Shown: piece by piece, positions 1-6,975 of the stretch | Layout: the number at the start of each line of letters is the position of its first letter | How positions within the stretch are numbered: position 1 is the stretch's first letter | Source of the DNA: Streptomyces rubellomurinus | Lineage (GTDB): Bacteria > Actinomycetota > Actinomycetes > Streptomycetales > Streptomycetaceae | Length of the DNA: 57,624 nt | Direction of reading: 5' to 3' | NCBI RefSeq assembly: GCF_000961885.1 | Contig: NZ_JZKH01000048.1 | Coordinates: 1 to 57,624 of the forward strand | Made by a program: the position numbers and the translations under genes | Notes under the pieces: generated by a model | Database searches by the model: none | What the model saw: only the letters and a program-made list of their open reading frames with translations | Told to the model about the DNA's origin: nothing

Positions 1-196
1 GGAGGTAGCCGAGGTAGTCCTTGCCGCTGCGCCCGTCCGGCGCGCGCAGCAGCGCCTCGACGGCCTGGTGAACCGTCACCTTCATGGTGCCGTGGAGGGT
101 GTGGGCGAGGCGGGCGGCGGCGCGCTCCGCCAGAGCTGTGTGCCGGCGGTACGCGGCCGGGTTGCACGAGGGGGGTGGGTCGAGCGCGTCACGCAC
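1..196 (-). CDS. Partial unknown protein, N-terminal part only
   Basis: A reading frame on the minus strand runs off the left edge of the window and has strong G/C third positions throughout, which supports it as a real gene. The visible ~65 residues include the segments HTALAERAAARLAHTLHG and MKVTVHQAVEALL. I do not recognise a family. The start is uncertain: a GTG at 196 (inside the right arm of a 12-bp inverted repeat) keeps good codon bias, while an ATG at 85 is the only in-frame ATG. Neither has a convincing Shine-Dalgarno sequence. It is divergent from the flavodoxin-like gene at 300. Confidence 0.45.
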   Translation of the reverse strand, partial: MRDALDPPPSCNPAAYRRHTALAERAAARLAHTLHGTMKVTVHQAVEALLRAPDGRSGKDYLGYL

Positions 197-207
197 GACC
201 CACCCCC
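171..207. repeat. 12-bp perfect inverted repeat in divergent intergenic region
   Basis: GGGGGTGGGTCG (171-182) is exactly complementary to CGACCCACCCCC (196-207), separated by 13 nt. It lies between the start of the leftward partial gene and the flavodoxin-like gene, so it may be an operator or a structured leader. Because the flanking genes diverge, a terminator role is less likely. The right arm covers a possible GTG start of the leftward gene. Confidence 0.6.
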
Positions 208-299
208 GCTGATTCACCTAGTGGTTGGCACCGTGTCACACCTGGCGGCGCTGCGCTGTCCTTCTTGCGGAAGCGGAAACGAGAGAAGGGATCGTGAGG

Positions 300-770
300 A
301 TGAAGGCCGTCATCGTGTGCGCGTCCGTGTCGCACGGCAATACGCGTCGTGTCGCCGACAGCATGGCCGAGGTGCTGGGCGCGAGGGTCGTTTCCCCGGA
401 GGGGGCCGACCTGGCGGAGCTGGCTGCCGCCGACCTCGTGGGATTCGGCGCGGGTGTCTTCCACGGCCGGCTCCACCCCCGGCTGACCGAGTTCGTCAAG
501 GCGCTGCCCGGCGGGCGGGGCCGGGCGTTCGTGTTCGCCACCAGCGGGTTCCCCGAGCTGCCGCTGGCGCCTTTCACCCGCCCGCTGGTCCGGCTCCTCG
601 AACGCAAGGGCTTCGAGGTGGACGGGAGTTTCTCGTGCCGGGCGCTCGACACCTGGGCGCCGTTCAAGCTCGTCGGCGGCATCAACAAGCAGCGGCCCAA
701 CGCCGGTGACCTGGCCGCCGCGCGGGCGTTCGCCGAACGACTGCGGGACGGGCGGGGGAGGTCGTCCTGA
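300..770 (+). CDS. Flavodoxin family protein
   Basis: A 156-residue single-domain protein beginning with a beta strand and then the FMN phosphate-binding loop SVSHGNT (residues 9-15), typical of flavodoxins and WrbA-like proteins. A second conserved strand-loop (GAGVFHG) follows near residue 50, and the length matches short-chain flavodoxins. These proteins carry electrons through FMN in the cytoplasm. The ATG at 300 was chosen because GAGAAGGG lies about 9 nt upstream; a GTG at 294 is also in frame. It is followed by the exported flavin amine oxidase after 164 nt, but nothing shows the two work together. The specific redox partner is unknown. Confidence 0.8.
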   Translation: MKAVIVCASVSHGNTRRVADSMAEVLGARVVSPEGADLAELAAADLVGFGAGVFHGRLHPRLTEFVKALPGGRGRAFVFATSGFPELPLAPFTRPLVRLLERKGFEVDGSFSCRALDTWAPFKLVGGINKQRPNAGDLAAARAFAERLRDGRGRSS

Positions 771-934
771 CGGGCGGGCGGTCGGTCCTCGGCCAGTTCT
801 GCGGCGATCTTCGGCCCCGGGGTGCCGTTCCGGTGCGAACCGGTCGTGGACGGCCTGGTGGGTGGCGATGATGGCGGTGGCGGCGTTCCTGCCGGAAGTC
901 CTGCCCGGCCCCGCCCAGGAGAGAGGACCTGTCC

Positions 935-2644
935 ATGGCGCGCACCCCCCACCTCCGGAACCTCAAGCGGTTGATCGCCGACCACGCCGTCGCCGAGCGG
1001 CTGCGGATGCCCGTCGACGAGTACCGCGGGCTGCGCGGCGAAGCCCGGGCCGAGTCGGACGGGCCCTCCCGGCGGGCCCTGCTCGCCCGGGCGGCGGCGC
1101 TCGGCGTCGGTGTGAGCGCGGCGGGCGCGGTGGGCGCCGCGCAGCCGGCCGGTGCCGCGCAGCCGGAGCCCGTGACCCGCTCCGGCGCGGCGCCCCGGGT
1201 CGCCATCGTGGGCGCCGGCATCGCCGGGCTCAATGCCGCGCTCACCCTGGCCGACCGCGGCATACCGTCGACCGTCTACGAGGCCAACCCCGGCCGGATC
1301 GGCGGCCGGATGTACTCCGGCGGCGGCGCCGGCTCGCCCGGCCTCTGGGAGCAGGGCCAAGTCTCGGAATTCGGCGGCGAGTTGATCGACACCGCGCACA
1401 AGACGGTGCAGCGGCTGTGCCGCCGCTTCGGGCTGGGCCTCACCGATGTCCTCAAGACGGCGCCGGCCGGTGCCGACCAGGTCCGGTGGTTCCACGGCCG
1501 CTACTACCCCCGCTCCCGGGCGGACCAGGACTTCGCGCCGGTCTGGAAGGCCGTCCAGGCGGACGTCCGGGCCACCAGCGGGTCGCCGACCTGGGACCGG
1601 CACACCGCCCGCGACGTCGCGATGGACGCCCTGTCGGTCCGGGACTGGATCGACTCCCGGGTGCCCGGCGGGTACTCCAGCGACCTCGGCGCTCTCCTCG
1701 ACGTGGCCTACGCCGTCGAGTACGGCGCCGACACCACCGCCCAGTCCGCGTTCGCCCTGCTCGGGCTGATCTCCGAGCAGGCGGACCCGGCCCACTTCTC
1801 CGTCTGGGGCGCCTCCGACGAGCGCTACCACGTCGACGGCGGCAACGACCGGCTCCCGCGGGCCATCGCGGACCACCTGCCGCGCGGCACGGTCCGGCAG
1901 GGCTGGCGGCTGCAGGCGGTGGCCGCGAACGCGGACGGCAGCCAGTCCCTCACCTTCGCGGTGGACGGCGGCCGCACCCGGACCGTCACCGCGGACCACA
2001 CCGTGCTGGCCCTGCCGCTGCCCGTCCTCCAGCGGGACGTCGACCTCTCCCGGGCCGGGCTCGACCCGAGGATGCGCGGCGTGCTCGCCCACCTGACGAT
2101 GGGCCACTGCACCAAGCTCAACATGCAGTTCACCGCGCGCCCGTGGCAGGGCACCGGCCCCTGGCCGGGCGTCTCCGCCGACGAGTGCTTCGCGGACCTG
2201 CCGTTCCAGCAGGCCTGGGACGTCACCCGCGGCCAGCGCGGATCCCACGGCATCCTGGTGCAGTACGGCGGCGGCACCCCCGCCGCCTCGCTCACCCCGC
2301 CGCGGGCCTTCACCGACGCCTCGGTGCCGTACACGGCGGGCCTCGTCCGCAGCAACCTCGGCCAGATCGACCGGGTGTGGCCGGGGACCGGGGCGGTGTG
2401 GAACGGGCGGGCGACCCTCTCCGCCTGGCACCTCGACCCGTACACCCACGGGGCCTACTCCTACTGGCCGGTGGGCTACCTCACCACGTACGCCGGGTAC
2501 GAGGGGACGGCCCAGGGCCGGCTGCACTTCGCGGGCGAGCACACCTCGTACGACTTCCAGGGCTTCATGGAGGGCGGCGCGGAGTCCGGTGCCCGGGCGG
2601 CCGGGGAGGTGCTGACGGCGATCGGCGCCCGCCCGAAGCCGTGA
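935..2644 (+). CDS. Exported flavin amine oxidase (L-amino-acid or monoamine oxidase type)
   Basis: The 569-residue protein has a long charged N terminus, then SRRALL (residues 45-50) followed by a hydrophobic Ala/Gly/Val stretch, which resembles a Tat export signal and would suit a cofactor-bearing enzyme. The FAD Rossmann motif GAGIAGLNAAL starts near residue 93, followed by GRIGGRM, and the C-terminal FAD-binding signature HFAGEHTS plus GFMEGGAESG is present. Family knowledge: such enzymes oxidise amines or L-amino acids, releasing H2O2 and ammonia. The substrate cannot be read from sequence. Start ATG 935 has AGGAGAGAGGA just upstream. It converges on the TPR gene across a strong stem-loop. 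Confidence 0.85.
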   Translation: MARTPHLRNLKRLIADHAVAERLRMPVDEYRGLRGEARAESDGPSRRALLARAAALGVGVSAAGAVGAAQPAGAAQPEPVTRSGAAPRVAIVGAGIAGLNAALTLADRGIPSTVYEANPGRIGGRMYSGGGAGSPGLWEQGQVSEFGGELIDTAHKTVQRLCRRFGLGLTDVLKTAPAGADQVRWFHGRYYPRSRADQDFAPVWKAVQADVRATSGSPTWDRHTARDVAMDALSVRDWIDSRVPGGYSSDLGALLDVAYAVEYGADTTAQSAFALLGLISEQADPAHFSVWGASDERYHVDGGNDRLPRAIADHLPRGTVRQGWRLQAVAANADGSQSLTFAVDGGRTRTVTADHTVLALPLPVLQRDVDLSRAGLDPRMRGVLAHLTMGHCTKLNMQFTARPWQGTGPWPGVSADECFADLPFQQAWDVTRGQRGSHGILVQYGGGTPAASLTPPRAFTDASVPYTAGLVRSNLGQIDRVWPGTGAVWNGRATLSAWHLDPYTHGAYSYWPVGYLTTYAGYEGTAQGRLHFAGEHTSYDFQGFMEGGAESGARAAGEVLTAIGARPKP

Positions 2645-2649
2645 CGACG

Positions 2650-2690
2650 GGCGGGGCCGGCGCGGCGTCGAGGTCCGCGCCGGCCCCGCC
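2650..2690. terminator. Bidirectional stem-loop terminator
   Basis: A perfect 16-bp stem (2650-2665 with 2675-2690) with a 9-nt loop sits between the convergent amine oxidase and TPR genes. It is G/C only and lacks a T tract, as usual in high-GC actinomycetes. Confidence 0.8.
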
Positions 2691-2711
2691 GGTGGGTGGC
2701 CGGGGCCGGCC

Positions 2712-4478
2712 TCAGCGGCGGCGCAGGGCGGCCGCGGCGCGGGCGGCGGCGCGGCCGTGGCGGCGGTGGCCGCGGGTCTTGAGGTACCAGGCGAGCCAGT
2801 GCAGGGAGTCGGCGAGTCCGGCGAGTTGGGCCCGGGGCGCGGTGCGCAGCGGGCCGTCGAGCAGGGCCAGGACTTCGTCGACCAGCGCCGGGACGGGCGC
2901 GGTGTGCTCCAGGCGGGCTTCGCGCAGCGCCAGGTTGCCGAGGGCGTGGGCGAGCCCCGGGAGCTCGTCCACCGGCGGTGGGGCGCCGCGGTAGCGGGCC
3001 ACCGACTCCCGGGACGCGGTGCGGGCGTCCTCGTGGCACTCCAGGTCGGCGCAGCGGATGCTCAGGTTGTTGAGCATCCTGGCCAGTTCCCGGGGCTGCG
3101 CGGCGGGGTCGGTCCCGCCGTGCAGCCCCGAGAGGCTGCCGGGGCGCGGGGCGTCCGCCGGTGCGTCGACGGCGAGACGCATCAGCTGGACGGCCTCCGC
3201 CGTCGCGGCGAACGCGTCGCGGTGGCGTCCGCAGGAGGCCAGGCGGGAGCCGAGGGCGTCGAGGGAGCCCGCGAGCAGCGGGCGGACCGGCGCGGGGAAG
3301 GACCGCAGCAGCCGGCGGTGCAGACCGATCGCCTCGGTCAGGGGTGCGACCGCCTCCGCCGGGCGGCCGACCGTCCCGAGGAGGAGGCCCAGGTCGTGGA
3401 GCGTGGCGGCCAGCCCGAGGACGGCGCGCGGGTCGTCCTGGCGCAGCCCCCGGCAGTAGGTCACGGCTTCGCGGCGGGTGGCGAGTGCCCCGGCGAGGTC
3501 CCCGCGCGTGCTCTGCTCGCGGGCTCGGCGGGCCAGTTCCTCGATCCGGTCCCACGGGGCCGGTGACGCGTCCTCGGGGGGCGCGGACCGGCCGTGGAAG
3601 CCGGTCTCGTCCATCGTGAAGCCGCGGCTGCCGAGCAGGGCGTTGACGGCGGCCAGCCCCGCGGGGCTCTCGACCGCGAGGCGCCGGTGGACGGTCGCCA
3701 TCAGGGCCCGGCACTCCCGGGCCTCGGGCCCCTCGCCCGCGCCGGTCTGCCGCAGCGCCTGCGCGAACACCGACAGCGCCGCCCAGTAGGCCTCGCCGTC
3801 CGCCTGCCGGGCCGCGTCGAGCGCCTTGTAGCGGGCCACCGCCTCGCGCAGGACGTCGACGGCCCCGGCGAACGCGCCGCTCTCACCGAGCAGGATGCCG
3901 AGGTCCGCCAGCGCGGAGGCGAGCCCGTTCCCGCTCGCCGGGCCCGGCCGTACCCGGGCCTCGACCCGGCGCAGTTCCAGGGCCTCCCGGACGGTCTCGA
4001 CGGCCTCGGCGCGGGTGGCGTGCGGGGAGAGCTGGTTCGCCAGGTTCTCCAGGGCGGCGGCGAGCAGGCGCCGGTACTCGTCCGGCTCCTCGGCGGCCAG
4101 CGCCCGGAACAGGGCGACGCCCTCGCGGGCGGGCGCCACCGCCTCCGCGCGGCGCCCGCGCACGCCGAGGCACCTGGCCTGCTCGACCAGCGCCTGCGCG
4201 AGCCAGGGCCGGCAGTCCTCGTCCACCACGACGAGCCGTCCGAGGGCGACGCGCTCGGCGAGCACCGCCTCCAGCTCGTCGAGCCGGGCCGGCAGGTTCG
4301 CGGGGCCGCTGAGGAGTTCGCTCAGCCGGTCCAGGGCCTCCGCGAGCTCCAGCTGGTGGCGCAGCCGGGTCGCCCGCGGCACGTCGCCGTCCAGCCGCAG
4401 CCGCTCGACGCAGAGCTCGACCTCCATCCGAGCTCGCGTCAACTGCCCTTCCAGGTCGGTTCCTTCGTGCTGGTTCAT
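2712..4478 (-). CDS. TPR-repeat protein
   Basis: A 588-residue, Ala/Arg/Leu-rich, almost entirely helical protein with repeated tetratricopeptide-like units, for example LAATLHDLGLLLGTVGRPAEA near residue 365 and similar units near residues 130-330 and in the C-terminal third. It has no signal peptide, membrane segment or catalytic motif. TPR proteins usually act as protein-binding scaffolds, and in actinomycetes are often annotated only as tetratricopeptide repeat proteins. The ATG at 4478 was chosen over an upstream in-frame start at 4622 because residues from MNQHEG look like a natural start and GGCGGGGGG lies just upstream. Function unknown. Confidence 0.75.
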   Translation of the reverse strand: MNQHEGTDLEGQLTRARMEVELCVERLRLDGDVPRATRLRHQLELAEALDRLSELLSGPANLPARLDELEAVLAERVALGRLVVVDEDCRPWLAQALVEQARCLGVRGRRAEAVAPAREGVALFRALAAEEPDEYRRLLAAALENLANQLSPHATRAEAVETVREALELRRVEARVRPGPASGNGLASALADLGILLGESGAFAGAVDVLREAVARYKALDAARQADGEAYWAALSVFAQALRQTGAGEGPEARECRALMATVHRRLAVESPAGLAAVNALLGSRGFTMDETGFHGRSAPPEDASPAPWDRIEELARRAREQSTRGDLAGALATRREAVTYCRGLRQDDPRAVLGLAATLHDLGLLLGTVGRPAEAVAPLTEAIGLHRRLLRSFPAPVRPLLAGSLDALGSRLASCGRHRDAFAATAEAVQLMRLAVDAPADAPRPGSLSGLHGGTDPAAQPRELARMLNNLSIRCADLECHEDARTASRESVARYRGAPPPVDELPGLAHALGNLALREARLEHTAPVPALVDEVLALLDGPLRTAPRAQLAGLADSLHWLAWYLKTRGHRRHGRAAARAAAALRRR

Positions 4479-4614
4479 CGGCCCCCCGCCTCGCGCTCCC
4501 AGTCGGCACGGTCCAGCGTAGCCGGGCGGGCCGCCGACGCGACCGTTCCGCGGCGGGACCGTCCGGCCGGGGACGGCGGTGGACGGCGGTGGACCGCCCG
4601 GGCCGGTCGCGGTG

Positions 4615-5322
4615 TCAGCCATCGCTCTGGGGGCCGGCGAGGTTCGCGGTGAGCCATTCCAGGGCCTTCGGGATCATCTTCGCGAAGTCCACGGTCAGGT
4701 GCTGGCCGCCCGGTTGCTCGTAGTACTCGACGGTGGTCGGGGCGGCGGCCCTGGCCGCCCAGTTCTTGACCAGCTCGGCCTCGAAGGCGTTCGCCCCGCC
4801 GGCGGTGGCGAGCAGCCGAACGTCGGCCTTGCCCTGACCGACCAGCACGTCCGGGCTGTTGGCGGCCTGTTCGGCCTCGTGGCCCTTCCAGAGCGTGGAG
4901 TCCGGCTTGAAGTAGCCGTCGACGAGCGCGGCGGCCTTGTAGAGGTCGGGGCGTTGCAGGGCCAGTTTGGCGCTGCAGAAGGCGCCGTTGGACACGCCCA
5001 GCAGGCCCCAGCTGTCGCGGCCTTCGAGGGTGCGGAAGTTGGCGCGGACGAAGTCCGGGACGTCTTCGGACAGCCAGGTGCCCATCCTGGGCTGGCCGGG
5101 GATGTCGGAGCAGTCCAGGGACCGCTCCACGTCGCTCGTCAGGTTCTGCACCGGCATGATCATGATGAAGGGGTGGGCCTTCTGCTGCTGGACGAGCTGG
5201 GCGTCGATCTCCTGGACCGGCAGCTGCTCGTTCGCCCAGGTGTTGTAGCCGTTGCTCTGGCCGCCCGCGTAGAGGGTGAGGACGGGGAAGCCGTACGCGG
5301 CGTACTTCGGGTCGTCGTACTG
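4615..5322 (-). pseudogene. Esterase/alpha-beta hydrolase, N-terminally truncated
   Basis: The 235 residues from QYDDPKYAAYGFPVLTLY to the stop resemble a secreted esterase of the D-type (PF00756-like) fold. A nucleophile elbow GVSNGA is present, and a C-terminal GGQHLTVDF supplies a plausible catalytic His. The frame has no start codon or export signal of its own: upstream it becomes the shadow of sigma-factor sequence, with the junction near 5322. The gene therefore appears to have lost its N terminus in a deletion or recombination. An ATG-initiated longer frame from 5505 exists, but its first ~61 residues are out-of-frame sigma DNA. A rescued product cannot be excluded. Confidence 0.65.
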
Positions 5323-5555
5323 CGGCGGCGACCTGCGCCTCGGAGAGGTCCTCCCAGTAGCGCAGCACCACCACGGTCCGCTGCCGCAGGGGCAGCCCCG
5401 GCGAGCGCGGCGAAGAGAACCTGGCGCTGGTCGGTCTGCGTCAGGCCCTCCGCGTCGTGCCGGTTGCCGGTCAGCAGGTACGCCGTCCGGACCAGCGCGT
5501 TCCACCGGCCCTGGACGAAGTCGTTGACCTCCGCCTCCTCCCCGCAGCTGGCCAC
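5318..5555 (-). pseudogene. SigE-type ECF sigma factor, two fragments with internal deletion
   Basis: From a GTG at 5555 (GGAGGT 6 nt upstream) the frame encodes NDFVQGRWNALVRTAYLLTG and NRHDAEGLTQ, the opening of region 2 of SigE-family actinobacterial sigma factors. After about 5436 this similarity ends. In another frame, around 5401-5318, come LPLRQRTVVVLRYWEDLSEA and QVAAA, a region 4 fragment. Roughly 100 intervening residues (rest of region 2 and the linker) and the helix-turn-helix end are missing, and esterase sequence follows directly. No frame joins all pieces, so this is a dead remnant. The good ribosome-binding site suggests it was recently functional. Confidence 0.7.
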
Positions 5556-5620
5556 AGCATCACCTCCCTCACCCGTACGGACCACACGATCCGTTGATCA
5601 GGTTGCCTGCCTCCGCCCCT

Positions 5621-5656
5621 CGGGTTTCGGCCGCCCGGCGAGGCGGCCGAAACCCG
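5621..5656 (-). terminator. Stem-loop terminator
   Basis: A perfect 15-bp stem, 5621-5635 with 5642-5656, loop of 6 nt, lies about 50 nt downstream of the stop of the leftward PLP-enzyme gene. It separates that gene from the sigma/esterase scar. Confidence 0.75.
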
Positions 5657-5709
5657 GGCCGGCGGCTGCGGGGGAGGGCGTACCGGGGCGTCCCGGTCAG
5701 GCGTTCCGG

Positions 5710-6810
5710 TCAGGCGTTCCGGCCGCGGGCGGCGACCCGCCAGCGGTCCACCAGCTCGCCGCCGCTGACCACGGCGACGTCGTCGACGAGGTTCACCGCC
5801 ACGCAGACGTGATTGGGGATCACCCGCAGCCGCGCGCCGAGCGCGGGCAGGTCGGTGCCGGCGGGCCAGACCACGGTGGCGTGGTGCTCGGACAGCGCCG
5901 TGATGCGGGCGTCGGGGTGGTCCATGAGCCGGCCGAAGCCCGTCGTCCACGCGGGCCGGTCGCCGCCGAGCACCTTGCTGCCCGCGTCCAGGACGAGCCG
6001 CCGGGGCGTGCTGTCGTCCCCCTCGTGCCGGCTGACGACGGTCGCCGCGACCGTCAGCGCGATGTCCGCCGTGCGGCACCGGCCGAGTTCGAGCTGCTGG
6101 GCGTCGCCGAACACGTAGACGCCCGGGCGCGCCTCGGTGGCCGTCGAGGCCCCGGTCAGCTCCGCGGTCGGGGTGGAGCCGCCGCTCACCCGCGTGACCT
6201 CGAAGCCCGCGGCGGCGAGCAGGTCGGCGGCCTGCCCGAGGGCCTGCTGCTCCTCCTCGGCCGCCTTCGCCGGCATGCCCGGCGCGTAGCCGTGGCCCGG
6301 GAAGGTGAACACTCCCGCGACGCGCAGCCCGGCCCGGGCCGAGGCCCGGGCCACCGCCACGGCCTGTTCCGGGCGGACGCCGCTGCGGTGGTGGCCGCTG
6401 TCGATCTCCACCAGGACCTCGATGTCGGCGGCCGAGGCCCCGAGGTGACGGCCCGCCGCCTCGGCGGCCTCGACGGAGTCGGTGCCGATCGCGATCCTCG
6501 CCGTCGCGCCGAGCCGGCGCAGGCGCTCCGCCTGCCGGGGCCCGATCCAGAGCGGATAGGCGATGAAGAGGTCGGTGGCGCCGTGCTCGGCGAAGACCTC
6601 GGCCTCCCCGATGGTCGCCACCGTCAGCCCGACCGCCCCCGCCGCGAGCTGCCGCGCGGCGACCTCCGGCATCTTGTGGGTCTTGGCGTGCGGGCGCAGC
6701 CCCAGGCCCTTGGCCCGGAGCGCCGCCGCCATGCGCTCGATGTTCCGTTCGAGGACGTCCCGATCGACCAGGATGTCGGGGGTGTCGATCTCCGCCGGGA
6801 TTGTGCTCAT
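5710..6810 (-). CDS. D-threonine aldolase / D-serine dehydratase-like PLP enzyme
   Basis: A 366-residue cytoplasmic enzyme with the alanine-racemase-like N-terminal barrel. The PLP lysine lies in RPHAKTHK (residues 39-46), the signature of the D-threonine aldolase and eukaryotic-type D-serine dehydratase family. A phosphate/PLP-contacting IDSGHHRSG segment is present, and the C-terminal domain has PNHVCVAVN, whose His-X-Cys pair is the metal site in this family. Family members cleave D-threonine to glycine and acetaldehyde or deaminate D-serine; the exact substrate is not decidable here. Start ATG 6810 follows AAGGAAG; an upstream in-frame ATG at 6846 is less likely. It appears monocistronic. 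Confidence 0.8.
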   Translation of the reverse strand: MSTIPAEIDTPDILVDRDVLERNIERMAAALRAKGLGLRPHAKTHKMPEVAARQLAAGAVGLTVATIGEAEVFAEHGATDLFIAYPLWIGPRQAERLRRLGATARIAIGTDSVEAAEAAGRHLGASAADIEVLVEIDSGHHRSGVRPEQAVAVARASARAGLRVAGVFTFPGHGYAPGMPAKAAEEEQQALGQAADLLAAAGFEVTRVSGGSTPTAELTGASTATEARPGVYVFGDAQQLELGRCRTADIALTVAATVVSRHEGDDSTPRRLVLDAGSKVLGGDRPAWTTGFGRLMDHPDARITALSEHHATVVWPAGTDLPALGARLRVIPNHVCVAVNLVDDVAVVSGGELVDRWRVAARGRNA

Positions 6811-6912
6811 CTGCTTCCTTTTCGACTCGGTTCGCGCAGCACGCATTCTCGCTCCCCGGGGATCGGTTCGACCAAATCCTCCGGGGCGGCCCGGGCGGGG
6901 AGCGGCGCGGAC

Positions 6913-6943
6913 GCGGCGCAGGCCGGTGGGAGGCCTGCGCCGC
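6913..6943 (-). terminator. Stem-loop terminator
   Basis: A perfect 12-bp stem (6913-6924 with 6932-6943, 7-nt loop) lies just beyond the stop of the secreted lectin-domain gene ending at 6976. Confidence 0.7.
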
Positions 6944-6975
6944 GCCGGGGTCGGAAGGGCAGCGGGGTCAGCGGG

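Noticed and set aside
935..2644. Amine oxidase at 935 as a partner of the oxidase-decarboxylase operon at 36-41 kb
   Set aside because: Different subfamily, exported by a Tat-like signal and 34 kb away; no evidence of joint function.
4615..5505. An intact 296-residue esterase from ATG 5505
   Set aside because: The first ~61 residues are sigma-factor DNA read in the wrong frame; the esterase similarity begins only near 5322.
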